DNA of 64,000 nucleotides from Pseudomonas sp. RIT-562 (GCF_026241895.1 NZ_JAPJIV010000005.1:62001-126000); one strand, 5' to 3'; positions 18,534 through 27,182 are shown, counted from the first letter of the stretch. Made by a program: numbers and translations. The notes: generated by a model from the letters alone, not told the origin.

Positions 18534-18561
18534 CATTAATTTTTATACGGTGCCCCAGCGA

Positions 18562-19806
18562 ATGTTCAGACCGTTATCGATCTTCATCGGCGCGCGCTAC
18601 ACCCGCGCCAAGCGTCGCAATCGCTTCGTGTCCTTCATCTCGATGACCTCGATGATCGGTCTCGCCCTGGGCGTGCTGGCCATGATCGTGGTGCTGTCGG
18701 TGATGAACGGCTTCCAGCGCGAAATGAGTTCGCGCATCCTTGGCATGGTGCCGCACGCGACCATCGTCGGCGTCAACCCGATCGATGACTGGCAGCCAGT
18801 GGCCGCCGCCGCGATGAAAAACCCCGAAGTGACCGCCGCCGTGCCCTTCACCGAAATGGAAGGCATGCTGTCCTACAAGGGCACGATGCAGCCGATCCAG
18901 GTCAGCGGCGTCGACCCGGCGCTTGAAGGCCAGGTGTCGATTGTCGCCAAGCACATTGTCCAGGGGCGCCTGGATGCGCTGAAGCCCGGTGAGTTCGGCG
19001 TGGTGATCGGTGAGATCACGGCCCGGCGTTTCCGCTTGAACGTGGGCGACAAGATCACCCTGATCGTGCCGGAAGTCAGTACCGCGCCGGGTGGTATTAC
19101 CCCGCGCATGCAGCGCCTGAATGTGGTCGGCGTGTTCAAGGTCGGCGCCGAGCTGGACGGCTCGATGGCGCTGATCCACGTGGCCGATGCCGCGCAGATG
19201 CAACATTGGCAGCCCAACCAGGTGCAGAGCGTGCGCCTCGCGGTGAAGGATCTGTACGCGGCCCCCAAAGTCTCCAGCGACATTGCTGGTGGCTTGGGCA
19301 CGGCTTATCGCGCTGACGACTGGACCCACACCCAGGGCAGCCTGTTCAGCGCGATGAAAATGGAAAAGACCATGATTGGCCTGCTGTTGCTGATGATCGT
19401 CGCCGTCGCCGCCTTCAACATCATCGCCACCCTGATCATGGTGGTAAACGACAAGGGCGCGGACATCGCGATCCTGCGCACCATCGGCGCGACCCCACGG
19501 CAGATCATGGCGATCTTCATGGTGCAGGGCACGGTGATCGGCATCGTCGGCACGCTGATTGGTGGGGTGCTGGGCGTGATCGCGGCGCTGAACGTCAGCG
19601 AGCTGGTGGGTTGGGTCGAGCGCGTGAGCGGGCAGCACATCTTCAGTTCGGATGTGTACTTCGTCAGCAACCTGCCTTCCGAGTTGCAGGGTGGGGATGT
19701 GCTGTTGATCTGCTCGGCGGGGTTTGTGTTGAGCTTCCTGGCCACGGTATATCCGGCGTGGCGAGCGGCGAAGATCGAGCCGGCGCATGCGTTGCGGTAT
19801 TCGTAA
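18562..19806 (+). CDS. lolE: Lipoprotein-releasing ABC permease, second copy
   Basis: This 414-residue permease is the partner of LolC in the LolCDE complex. It shares the same plan: an N-terminal helix, a periplasmic domain, three C-terminal helices and the ending YPAWRAAKIEPAHALRYS. I chose the ATG at 18562, which gives [20 protein letters not shown] and aligns with the LolC start. A GTG at 18550 is possible, and neither has a strong ribosome binding site. Both permeases begin almost identically, so they probably arose by duplication. A REPIN follows 14 bp after the stop. Confidence 0.94.
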   Translation: MFRPLSIFIGARYTRAKRRNRFVSFISMTSMIGLALGVLAMIVVLSVMNGFQREMSSRILGMVPHATIVGVNPIDDWQPVAAAAMKNPEVTAAVPFTEMEGMLSYKGTMQPIQVSGVDPALEGQVSIVAKHIVQGRLDALKPGEFGVVIGEITARRFRLNVGDKITLIVPEVSTAPGGITPRMQRLNVVGVFKVGAELDGSMALIHVADAAQMQHWQPNQVQSVRLAVKDLYAAPKVSSDIAGGLGTAYRADDWTHTQGSLFSAMKMEKTMIGLLLLMIVAVAAFNIIATLIMVVNDKGADIAILRTIGATPRQIMAIFMVQGTVIGIVGTLIGGVLGVIAALNVSELVGWVERVSGQHIFSSDVYFVSNLPSELQGGDVLLICSAGFVLSFLATVYPAWRAAKIEPAHALRYS

Positions 19807-19820
19807 GGCCTGAAACCGCT

Positions 19821-19912
19821 ATCGCGGGCAAGCCTTGCTCCCACAGGATTGGAGTTGAAACACGATTGCGTGAACGACTCAAAGACCTGTGGGAGCAAGG
19901 CTTGCCCGCGAT
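19821..19912. repeat. REPIN, GTGGGAGCAAGGCTTGCCCGCGA family
   Basis: Two exact 27-bp inverted arms (19821-19847 and 19886-19912) are separated by 38 bp. It lies between the convergent lolE and cinS genes. The same family occurs at 48384-48474. Confidence 0.92.
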
Positions 19913-19931
19913 GAGGTAGATCCTGCCAGGC

Positions 19932-21281
19932 TCAATGCTCCCTGGGTAACTCAATCAAAAACCGCGTCCACCCATCCCCCGATTCACACCGGATCTGCCC
20001 GCCATGGGCCCGAATGATCGACCGAGTAATCGCCAGCCCCAGCCCCGCATGTTCACTGCTGCCTTCCTGTCGAGCGGGGTCCGCCCGATAAAATCGGTCG
20101 AACAAGCGCGGCAGCAATTCTGCGGCAATCCCAGCTCCCGTGTTCTCGATCACCAGTCCCAAGTCCTTGGGCTGCTCGCTGATCCGCACCCGCACTTCAC
20201 CTTCCATCGGGGTGAACCGCAACGCATTGTCCAGCAGATTGGACAGCGCGCGGCGCAGCATGCTGCGATCACCTGCCATTCGCGCAGTGCCTTCACGGCT
20301 CAGTCTGACCTGGGCGTCTTCCGCCAAAGGTGCGAAGAATTCCAGCAGCACATCCACTTCCTGTCCGAGGTCCAGCGGTTCGCGGGAGGGCATCAACAAG
20401 CCGTGATCGGCCTTGGCCAGGTACAACATGTCGTTGACCAGCTGCGCCATCCATTGCAACTCTTCAAGGTTGCTGTGCAGCGCCTCGCGATAATCCTCGA
20501 GCGGACGCGGGCGGGTGAGGGTGACCTGGGTGTGGGTCAGCAGGTTCGACAGCGGAGTGCGCAGTTCATGCGCGATGTCGGCAGAGAAAGCCGACAGGCG
20601 CTGGAAAGAGTCGTCGAGACGTCCCAGCATGGCGTTGAAATGATGGGCCATTTGCGCGAGCTCGGGGGGCATTTGCTCTTCGGGCAATCGAGCGTTGAGC
20701 GATTGTGCCGACACCCCGCGCGCCACTTCACTCATGCGGCGCAGCGGCCGCAAGCCACTGCGCGCGGCCCAGGCGCCGAGCAGCGCAGTGGCCAGCGCCG
20801 AAAGGCCTACGGTCAGCCAGATCAGGTGCTGCATGCGCTGCAGAAAGTGCTGGTGATGGGTGATGTCGAGCAGCAAGGTCAGCTGCGGCGAGTCGGGTTT
20901 GCCGGGGTAGAGCGGGGCGTTCAGCACTCGATAGTCGGTGCCGGCATGGCTGGTGGTGGACAAGCCTGCAGTCAGCGGCAGTTGACCTGGCAGCTGCGCC
21001 GAACTGTCATACCAGCGTTGGCCGTCAGCCCCGGTGATGCGCAGCGCCAGGTCGGCCTGGCGGCTCAGTTCATCGGCGAGCCTGGCCTGGCTTTCGCTGG
21101 ATTGAATGTCGTGCAGCGCCCGACGCAAGCCAATCAATTTGCCGTCCAGCAGCTGTTGATCCAGCTCGACGAAATGCGCCTCGCTGGCCCGGCTGAACAG
21201 CACGCCGGCGATCAGTGAAACCACCGCCGTACAGGCAGCGAACAGCAGCGCCAGGCGGCTGCTCAAAGACAGTCGGCGCAT
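19932..21281 (-). CDS. cinS: Copper-responsive sensor histidine kinase
   Basis: This 449-residue membrane kinase belongs to the heavy-metal sensor class (CusS/CopS). It has an N-terminal helix (about 10-30), a periplasmic sensing domain (about 31-160), a second helix, HAMP (about 185-235), the phosphoacceptor box SADIAHELRTPLSNLL and the ATPase boxes (LSNLLDNALRF, GLGLAITRSI). Its ATG overlaps the stop of the regulator gene by one base (TGATG). In P. putida the equivalent pair, CinR-CinS, controls the copper-inducible cinAQ genes, and here the pair is divergent from the same two genes. The name is by gene order and similarity. Confidence 0.88.
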   Translation of the reverse strand: MRRLSLSSRLALLFAACTAVVSLIAGVLFSRASEAHFVELDQQLLDGKLIGLRRALHDIQSSESQARLADELSRQADLALRITGADGQRWYDSSAQLPGQLPLTAGLSTTSHAGTDYRVLNAPLYPGKPDSPQLTLLLDITHHQHFLQRMQHLIWLTVGLSALATALLGAWAARSGLRPLRRMSEVARGVSAQSLNARLPEEQMPPELAQMAHHFNAMLGRLDDSFQRLSAFSADIAHELRTPLSNLLTHTQVTLTRPRPLEDYREALHSNLEELQWMAQLVNDMLYLAKADHGLLMPSREPLDLGQEVDVLLEFFAPLAEDAQVRLSREGTARMAGDRSMLRRALSNLLDNALRFTPMEGEVRVRISEQPKDLGLVIENTGAGIAAELLPRLFDRFYRADPARQEGSSEHAGLGLAITRSIIRAHGGQIRCESGDGWTRFLIELPREH

Positions 21282-21961
21282 CAGGCAGGGCGCTCTTCAA
21301 GGACGTAACCCATGCCGCGTACGGTGTGGATCAGTTTGTTGGGGAAGTCATCGTCGATCTTCAGGCGCAGCCGACGGATCGCCACTTCGATCACGTTGGT
21401 GTCGCTGTCGAAGTTCATGTCCCACACCTGTGAAGCGATCAGCGACTTGGGCAACACTTCACCCTGGCGACGCAAGAGCATTTCCAGCAGGGCGAATTCC
21501 TTGGCGGTGAGGTCGATACGCTGTCCGCTGCGTTCAACCCGCCGACGAATCAGGTCCAGGCGCAGATCCGCCAGTTGCAGGCTGGTTTCCTGGGGCGGGG
21601 CGCTGCCACGGCGTAACAGGCTGCGCACCCGTGCGAGCAGTTCGGAAAAAGCGAATGGTTTGACCAGGTAATCGTCGGCGCCCAGCTCCAGGCCATGAAC
21701 CCGGTCCTCCACGGCGTCGCGAGCGGTGAGAAACAGCACTGGCGTGTCGAGGCCGGCGCCGCGCACCGCCTGGAGAATTTGCCAGCCGTCGCGACCGGGC
21801 AGCATCACATCAAGGATCAATAAGGCGTAATCACCGCTCAGTGCCAGTTGTTGCCCGGTGCTGCCGTCGGCCACCAGCTCGGTATTAAAGCCGGCCTCGG
21901 TCAGGCCCTGGCGCAGATATTGGCCGGTTTTCGCTTGGTCTTCGACGATCAGCAGTTTCAT
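21281..21961 (-). CDS. cinR: Copper-responsive OmpR-family response regulator
   Basis: The 226-residue regulator has a receiver domain with the phosphoacceptor Asp in [14 protein letters not shown] and the conserved [12 protein letters not shown] end. The C-terminal OmpR/PhoB winged helix reads [19 protein letters not shown] and ends [11 protein letters not shown]. It belongs to the CusR/CopR metal-response group. It is transcribed away from cinA. A CusR-like box lies in the shared intergenic region at 22025-22038, about 65 bp upstream of this start, so autoregulation is plausible. Confidence 0.9.
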   Translation of the reverse strand: MKLLIVEDQAKTGQYLRQGLTEAGFNTELVADGSTGQQLALSGDYALLILDVMLPGRDGWQILQAVRGAGLDTPVLFLTARDAVEDRVHGLELGADDYLVKPFAFSELLARVRSLLRRGSAPPQETSLQLADLRLDLIRRRVERSGQRIDLTAKEFALLEMLLRRQGEVLPKSLIASQVWDMNFDSDTNVIEVAIRRLRLKIDDDFPNKLIHTVRGMGYVLEERPA

Positions 21962-22024
21962 GGATAGCTCGGGGTCAATGGAACGAACGCTTTATACCGT
22001 GTGCCGCGCGGGGGCAGGCCAACC

Positions 22025-22038
22025 TGACAAAGTTGTAA
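22025..22038. promoter_or_regulatory. Candidate CinR/CusR-type operator
   Basis: TGACAA-AG-TTGTAA closely matches the CusR-type box TGACAA-N2-TTGTCA. It lies between the divergent cinR and cinA genes, 78 bp upstream of the cinA ATG. A CTGTCAGG half-site follows shortly after. Confidence 0.6.
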
Positions 22039-22116
22039 TCTGCCTGTCAGGTTGCGGGCAGTGGCAGCAGTTTAGAGTTTTCTACAGGCTGTCACTTACC
22101 TTGTTGGAGTAGACCC

Positions 22117-22632
22117 ATGTTTTTGCGCAAACCGTTGCTGTTGACCGCATGCCTGCTGGCGCTGAGCGCTCCGGCGTGGGCAGCGCCGGCGCACTCCTTC
22201 GACTTTGGCCAGCCGGCTCCGGCAGCCAAGGCTAGCCGCAGCGTTGAAGTGCTGATGGGGGACATGTCGTTTGATCCCAAGGCCATCGAGATCAAGGCCG
22301 GCGAGACCGTACGATTTGTGCTGGTGAACAAAGGCCAATTGCTGCATGAGTTCAACCTCGGCGACGCGGCAATGCATGCCAGGCACCAGCAGGAAATGCT
22401 GCAGATGCAGCAGAGCGGCATGCTCACTCCGACGGGAATGAAGGCCATGGACCACGGCGCCATGGGCCATGCCATGAAGCACGATGACCCCAACAGTGTA
22501 CTGGTCGAGCCAGGCAAAACCGCCGAACTGACCTGGACCTTCAGCAAACCCACCACCCTGGAATTCGCCTGCAACATCCCCGGCCACTACCAGGCTGGCA
22601 TGGTTGGCAAACTGACGGTCGACGCTCCGTAG
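22117..22632 (+). CDS. cinA: Copper-inducible cupredoxin (plastocyanin/azurin-like)
   Basis: The 171-residue periplasmic protein has a signal peptide ending AWA (about residue 22). A type-I copper fold is suggested by LLHEFNL (His ligand) and FACNIPGHYQAGM (Cys, His and Met ligands). A Met/His-rich insert (HARHQQEMLQMQQ; MDHGAMGHAMKHDD) between the ligands could bind extra copper. This matches CinA of P. putida, a copper-induced cupredoxin. It is 69 bp upstream of queF and likely shares its transcript. Confidence 0.88.
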   Translation: MFLRKPLLLTACLLALSAPAWAAPAHSFDFGQPAPAAKASRSVEVLMGDMSFDPKAIEIKAGETVRFVLVNKGQLLHEFNLGDAAMHARHQQEMLQMQQSGMLTPTGMKAMDHGAMGHAMKHDDPNSVLVEPGKTAELTWTFSKPTTLEFACNIPGHYQAGMVGKLTVDAP

Positions 22633-22701
22633 GCGCTGCGGCGGCTGTGGCCCCCCGCAAACACTGATAGAATCCACTGATTCTTCAGTCAGGTTTCCGC
22701 C

Positions 22702-23532
22702 ATGCATCCCGCAGCCGAACACTCGCCGCTGGGCAAATCCAGCGAATACATCGCCACCTACACGCCGTCCCTGCTTTTCCCGATCCCGCGTACCGCGAAG
22801 TGGGCCGAGCTCGGCCTGACGGCAGACACCTTGCCGTATAAGGGCGTGGATTTCTGGAATTGCTTCGAACTGTCGTGGTTGTTGCCGTCGGGTAAGCCGG
22901 TGGTGGCGATCGGCGAATTCAGCATTCCGGCGGATTCGCCGAATATCATCGAATCCAAATCGTTCAAGCTCTACCTCAATTCCTTGAACCAGACGCCGTT
23001 CGCCGACTCCGCGAGCCTTGAAGCGACCCTGGCCAAGGATCTGTCCGCCGCCGCCGGCAAATCGGTGGGCGTGCGCATCCGCAGCCTGAAGGATGTGGAA
23101 GCCGAAGGCGTGGTCGCCTTGCCCGGCGTGTGCATCGATGACCTCGACATCAGCGTCAGCAACTACGAGCATCCGCGCCCGGAACTGCTGCGTTGCGACG
23201 ATTCGCGCATCGTCGAGGAGAGTGTTCACAGCCATCTGCTCAAATCCAATTGCCCGGTAACCAGCCAGCCGGATTGGGGCAGTGTTGCCGTCGAATATCG
23301 TGGCGCGGCGCTGGATCACGCGAGCCTGCTGGAGTACATCGTCAGTTTCCGCCAGCATTCGGACTTCCACGAGCAGTGTGTAGAGCGCATCTTCCTGGAC
23401 CTGCAGCGGTTGCTGAAGCCAGAGAAGCTGACGGTGTTCGCGCGGTATGTCCGCCGCGGCGGGCTGGACATCAACCCGTATCGCAGCACCGAGACCGTGC
23501 AGTTGCCGAACCACCGTCTGGTCCGCCAATAA
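22702..23532 (+). CDS. queF: NADPH-dependent 7-cyano-7-deazaguanine reductase QueF
   Basis: QueF reduces preQ0 to preQ1 with two NADPH in queuosine biosynthesis. The 276 residues match the long two-module type found in E. coli. The catalytic Cys is in [13 protein letters not shown]; the NADPH-binding motif [11 protein letters not shown] and the C-terminal [11 protein letters not shown] are present. In P. putida the same gene is called cinQ and is induced by copper together with cinA. The order cinA-queF is kept here. The link between copper and tRNA modification is not explained by the sequence. Confidence 0.95.
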   Translation: MHPAAEHSPLGKSSEYIATYTPSLLFPIPRTAKWAELGLTADTLPYKGVDFWNCFELSWLLPSGKPVVAIGEFSIPADSPNIIESKSFKLYLNSLNQTPFADSASLEATLAKDLSAAAGKSVGVRIRSLKDVEAEGVVALPGVCIDDLDISVSNYEHPRPELLRCDDSRIVEESVHSHLLKSNCPVTSQPDWGSVAVEYRGAALDHASLLEYIVSFRQHSDFHEQCVERIFLDLQRLLKPEKLTVFARYVRRGGLDINPYRSTETVQLPNHRLVRQ

Positions 23533-23551
23533 GTTACTTGTGTGGGAACCG

Positions 23552-23649
23552 TCCCTGTGGGAGCGGGCTTGCTCGCGAAGGCGGTGCATCAGCCAACGTA
23601 GAGGTTGCCTGGAACACAGCCTTCGCGAGCAAGCCCGCTCCCACAGGGA
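23552..23649. repeat. REPIN, GTGGGAGCGGGCTTGCTCGCGAA family
   Basis: Two exact 29-bp inverted arms (23552-23580 and 23621-23649) flank a 40-bp spacer downstream of queF. A slightly diverged member lies at 57708-57795. Confidence 0.92.
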
Positions 23650-23671
23650 ATGCATTGCAAATTGCGCACAA

Positions 23672-23705
23672 TAAAAAGCCCCGCCATCACTGGCAGGGCT
23701 TTTTT
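23672..23705. terminator. Terminator between queF and the DUF4404 gene
   Basis: AAAAAGCCC(C)GCCA pairs with TGGC(A)GGGCTTTTT around a short loop. Runs of A and T on both sides let it serve both converging genes. Confidence 0.8.
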
Positions 23706-23718
23706 ACATCCGGCGAAT

Positions 23719-23982
23719 TCAGATACCCATGTTGCCCAGCGCCTGCACGATATTGCGCAAGGTGCCAGCCAGGGTCGGGTGTTCGATTTCGAAGCGTTCG
23801 ACGGCCAGGTTCACATTATCGGACAGGCTCGAATCCTGGGTCTTGGTCTCGAGCTCCAGCTCAAGTTCGATCTGCTGCATCAACACGCGCAGGTCTTCAC
23901 GCTCCACTTCCGTCAATGGCGGATTCTGTTCCAATTGCTCGCGCAGAGTATTGAGCTGTTGTTGCAGTTCGCGGGCAGGCAT
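23719..23982 (-). CDS. DUF4404-family small helical protein
   Basis: An 87-residue, Glu/Leu/Gln-rich protein without signal peptide or membrane helix. It starts MPARELQQQLNTLREQLEQN and looks like one or two helices prone to coil (about 4-50), followed by a short conserved end (HPTLAGTLRNIVQALGNMGI). This fits DUF4404, which is widespread in Pseudomonas and has no known function. The ATG at 23982 is preceded by GGAAG; the 16-residue longer reading is not supported. Confidence 0.75.
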   Translation of the reverse strand: MPARELQQQLNTLREQLEQNPPLTEVEREDLRVLMQQIELELELETKTQDSSLSDNVNLAVERFEIEHPTLAGTLRNIVQALGNMGI

Positions 23983-24107
23983 GACGTTCTTCCTTTTATC
24001 GATAGGCACTGGCATAGACCGCAGCAGCACGCCAAAGGTCTATGGCTTACCCCTAGATTAATCCACTCGCGCGCAACCTGCATGTGTTGATCGGGAGTCG
24101 GCGGCAA

Positions 24108-24728
24108 TCAGGGCTTTTCGCCCTTGAGCCGGCGCAGGCTGATGTCCGCCAGGCAGGTGTCGAGCTCGCCCAGGTGATCAATCACCGAATGTACCCCCAG
24201 GCTGAACAATTGCACCGTAGCCTTACCGCGTTTGAGCTCACGCTGCTGTGGGCTCAACGCCTGCCATTCATTCGGCGCCAGCCCGCAAAGCGATCCGCAG
24301 GAGGCCAGGCCGATGGTCCACAATCCGGCGTTCAGGCCCGCTTGCAGTAACCGCGGCTCACCGCTCACCAGGACACAGCCGTCCAGCTGGGCGACGTTCA
24401 GCTCCATCAACGCTTCCCAGCAGGCATGCGGCGCCGGCCACGGATTGTTTGTTGCGAGTTGTTTCGATGGTTTGATCCATTCCGGCAGCGCGAGTGCCAG
24501 GGAGTGGCTGAGGGCAGGGGGTAGTTCATCGAGCCACGCACAGGGAATTTGCTGTTGTTGCAAGCTGTGCAGACTGGCCAGGGCTCCCGGCGTGACCTCG
24601 GCATGTTCCCCCTGATGGCCGCCATGCTCGCGGGTGCGGGCGCCGAAATCCACCAGGCAGCCACTGAGACCAAATAACACGGCAGTCAGGCTGGGCACTG
24701 TGAGGGGCAAGGCTTCGGCGTGGGGCAT
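24108..24728 (-). CDS. Phosphonatase-like HAD protein lacking catalytic aspartates
   Basis: The 206-residue protein aligns along its length with phosphonoacetaldehyde hydrolase (PhnX). Matches include the N-terminal strand, the PAPHACWEALMEL cap motif, GLNAGLWTIGLASCGSLCGL and the ending VIDHLGELDTCLADI. The nucleophile motif that normally reads FDWAGT is FGLSGC here, so the Asp is Gly20. The acidic motif VDDT is replaced by VSGEP. Without these residues it should not act as a HAD hydrolase. It may be a regulatory or structural relic kept by selection, because the reading frame is intact. It is followed by DUF4404. Confidence 0.75.
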   Translation of the reverse strand: MPHAEALPLTVPSLTAVLFGLSGCLVDFGARTREHGGHQGEHAEVTPGALASLHSLQQQQIPCAWLDELPPALSHSLALALPEWIKPSKQLATNNPWPAPHACWEALMELNVAQLDGCVLVSGEPRLLQAGLNAGLWTIGLASCGSLCGLAPNEWQALSPQQRELKRGKATVQLFSLGVHSVIDHLGELDTCLADISLRRLKGEKP

Positions 24729-24927
24729 ATCAACTTCCCTGAAATAGTACCGAGGCTATTCGACGCGGGTGACAGTTCAGTTACACGGCTTGTTTATTGT
24801 TCGCCCGGCGCCGTGTTCTTGATCATGGATCACGACGATGCTGCCTAAAGCGGCCTTTCCGTCTTATACTAGCCAGCTCAACGCTTGGGCCAAGAGCCTG
24901 CGTCAGTACAATCCAAGGAGTTTTTCT

Positions 24928-25617
24928 ATGCGCTGGAGCAACCTTCTAGCTCAGCTGTGTGTGTGTTCCAGCGTGTTGCTGGTTCCGTTCGTTGCCCAGG
25001 CAGCCACGGAAGAAGACCCTTGGGAAAGCGTCAACCGCCCGATCTACAAATTCAACGACGTACTCGATACCTATGCGCTGAAGCCTTTGGCCCAAGGTTA
25101 TCAATACGTGGCGCCGCAATTCGTCGAAGACGGCATTCACAACTTCTTCCGCAATATCGGTGACGTGCGCAATCTTGCCAACGATCTGCTGCAGGCCAAG
25201 CCGGCTGCGGCGGGCGTCGACACCGCGCGCCTGATTTTCAACACGACGTTTGGCCTGCTGGGCTTCATCGACGTCGGTACTCACATGGGTCTACAGCGTA
25301 ATGATGAAGACTTCGGCCAGACCCTGGGTTACTGGGGCGTCCCAAGTGGTCCATACGTGATGCTGCCACTGCTTGGCCCAAGCACTTTGCGCGATGCGCC
25401 AGCCAGGTACCCGGACTCTTACGTCGGTGCCTATCGTTACGTCGACGACGTCGCGGTCCGCAACTCGTTCATGGCTCTGGATGTGATCGACGCCCGCGCC
25501 ACCCTGCTGTCGGCGGAGAAGCTGATCAATGGCGACAAGTACGTCTTCATTCGTAACGCCTACTTGCAGAATCGTGAATTCAAGGTCAAGGACGGTCAGG
25601 TCGAAGACGATTTCTGA
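24928..25617 (+). CDS. mlaA: MlaA/VacJ phospholipid-removal protein
   Basis: MlaA is the outer-membrane part of the Mla system that removes misplaced phospholipids from the outer leaflet. The 229-residue protein has the family core: DPWESVNRPIYKFNDVLD, the helical ring segment and GYWGVPSGPYVMLPLLGPST. AAGGAG lies 7 nt before the ATG. The signal peptide ends VAQA before ATEEDPW and no lipobox Cys follows, unlike the E. coli lipoprotein. The other mla genes are not in the window. A TATACT -10 box lies at about 24870, and a terminator follows the gene. Confidence 0.93.
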   Translation: MRWSNLLAQLCVCSSVLLVPFVAQAATEEDPWESVNRPIYKFNDVLDTYALKPLAQGYQYVAPQFVEDGIHNFFRNIGDVRNLANDLLQAKPAAAGVDTARLIFNTTFGLLGFIDVGTHMGLQRNDEDFGQTLGYWGVPSGPYVMLPLLGPSTLRDAPARYPDSYVGAYRYVDDVAVRNSFMALDVIDARATLLSAEKLINGDKYVFIRNAYLQNREFKVKDGQVEDDF

Positions 25618-25637
25618 TAACACTCAGGAATAAAGGA

Positions 25638-25662
25638 AGGCGGCCATAGTGCCGCCTTTTTT
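25638..25662 (+). terminator. Rho-independent terminator of mlaA
   Basis: AGGCGGC-CATAGT-GCCGCCT forms a 7-bp stem followed by TTTTT. Confidence 0.88.
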
Positions 25663-25737
25663 CATGTGTGCGAATCACGGCAAGCGCAGGTTTTTGCTGT
25701 CTGCAGCGGTGTTTTGGTCGACGAGTGCAACCTAACA

Positions 25738-25767
25738 TTGAGTTCCGGTTTTACCGGTTCTTATAAC
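25738..25767 (+). promoter_or_regulatory. Candidate sigma-70 promoter of rssBC
   Basis: TTGAGT at 25738-25743 and TATAAC at 25762-25767 are separated by 18 bp. The spacer contains the inverted repeat CCGG-TTTTA-CCGG, which could be an operator. Confidence 0.55.
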
Positions 25768-25773
25768 TACTGG

Positions 25774-25997
25774 TCATTTGCCGGCCAAAGTCCTCAAGCG
25801 ACCATCGCCACGAGCTTGAAACGCCCCGCGGATGGGAGTACCGTCTGCGCCTTAGAAGGGCACCTCTGGTGTCACCTGTGCGTCGGGCAAAAGCCCGGAA
25901 CCGGTGCAACAGAGAGGCTAGAAAGCGAATCCAGTAGTGAGAGCCGGGTCTGAACCTCGCCTGCTACGCCAACCTAATTCTGGCGCCGTTTGCCCAC
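25774..25997 (+). promoter_or_regulatory. Long, possibly structured leader of rssBC
   Basis: If transcription starts near 25774, the leader is about 224 nt. It contains the strong hairpin CGGGC-AAAA-GCCCG (25884-25897). Two exclusive pairings are also possible: CACC (25861-25864) with GGTG (25868-25871), or GCACC (25860-25864) with GGTGC (25903-25907). I recognise no known riboswitch and no good ORF. No T-rich terminator ends it, so a leader is more likely than a free small RNA. Confidence 0.4.
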
Positions 25998-27182
25998 ATG
26001 CCAAAAACCAGTGCCACGCTGCTGATAATCGATGATGACGAAGTAGTGCGCGCGAGCCTCGCCGCCTATTTGGAAGACAGTGGTTTCAGCGTCTTGCAGG
26101 CCAGCAATGGCCAGCAAGGTCTTCAGGTATTCGAGCAAGACAAGCCCGACTTGGTCATCTGCGATCTGCGCATGCCACAGATGGGCGGACTCGAACTTAT
26201 CCGCCAGGTCACCGAGCGGTCGCCGCAAACCCCGGTGATCGTGGTTTCCGGTGCCGGGGTGATGAATGACGCGGTCGAAGCCCTGCGCCTGGGCGCGGCT
26301 GACTACCTGATCAAACCTCTCGAAGATCTGGCCGTGCTCGAGCACTCAGTGCGCCGGGCCCTGGATCGCGCGCGCCTGCTGCTGGAAAACCAGCGCTATC
26401 GCGAGAAGCTGGAAAAGGCCAACCGCGAGCTTGAAGCCAGCCTCAACCTGCTCCAGGAAGACCAGAACGCCGGTCGCCAGGTGCAGATGAACATGCTGCC
26501 GGTCAGCCCATGGACCGTCGATGAGTTCCAGTTCGCGCACCAGATCATCCCGTCACTGTACCTGTCGGGTGATTTCGTCGACTATTTTCGGGTCGATGAG
26601 CGTCGGGTAGCCTTCTACCTGGCGGACGTTTCCGGTCACGGCGCCTCTTCTGCCTTCGTCACGGTGCTGTTGAAGTTCATGACCACGCGCTTGCTGTTCG
26701 AGTCCAAGCGCAGCGGCACATTGCCGGAATTCAAGCCTTCAGAGGTCCTTGGTCATATCAACCGAGGCCTGATCAGTTGTAAGCTGGGTAAACACGTCAC
26801 AATGGTCGGTGGAGTCATCGACGAGGAGACAGGTTTGTTGACCTATAGCATCGGCGGTCATTTGCCGTTGCCTGTGTTGTACACGCCAGACAGTGTTCGT
26901 TATCTGGGAGGGCGCGGTCTGCCTGTGGGCCTCTTCAATGAAGCCACCTACGAAGATCACGTACTGGAGCTGCCGCCGACGTTCAGCCTGACGCTGATGT
27001 CCGATGGCATCCTCGACCTTCTGCCAGAGCCTACACTGAAGGAAAAAGAAGCAGCCTTGCCCCAGCGGGTCAAGGCAGCGGGCGGCACCCTGGATGGGTT
27101 GCGGCAGGTTTTTGGATTGGCCACGCTTGGGGAGATGCCGGATGATATCGCCCTGTTGGTGTTGAGCAGGAATCTTCAATGA
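25998..27182 (+). CDS. rssB: Response regulator with PP2C-type phosphatase domain
   Basis: The 394-residue protein has an N-terminal receiver (about 5-125, phosphoacceptor D56 in LVICDLRMP), a coiled linker (about 130-165) and a C-terminal PPM/PP2C phosphatase domain. The metal-binding aspartates look intact (ADVSGHGASS, MSDGILDL, PDDIALLVL). It matches the orphan regulator called RssB in Pseudomonas, which differs from E. coli RssB by keeping phosphatase motifs. Its stop overlaps the start of the STAS gene by 4 bp. The pair has the logic of a partner-switching module in which the phosphatase acts on the STAS protein. RpoS control is inferred by name only. Confidence 0.85.
   Translation: MPKTSATLLIIDDDEVVRASLAAYLEDSGFSVLQASNGQQGLQVFEQDKPDLVICDLRMPQMGGLELIRQVTERSPQTPVIVVSGAGVMNDAVEALRLGAADYLIKPLEDLAVLEHSVRRALDRARLLLENQRYREKLEKANRELEASLNLLQEDQNAGRQVQMNMLPVSPWTVDEFQFAHQIIPSLYLSGDFVDYFRVDERRVAFYLADVSGHGASSAFVTVLLKFMTTRLLFESKRSGTLPEFKPSEVLGHINRGLISCKLGKHVTMVGGVIDEETGLLTYSIGGHLPLPVLYTPDSVRYLGGRGLPVGLFNEATYEDHVLELPPTFSLTLMSDGILDLLPEPTLKEKEAALPQRVKAAGGTLDGLRQVFGLATLGEMPDDIALLVLSRNLQ

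Noticed and set aside
25666..25953. A 95-codon open frame in the rssB leader
   Set aside because: No ribosome binding site, no domain and atypical codon use. The interval is better explained as a leader.
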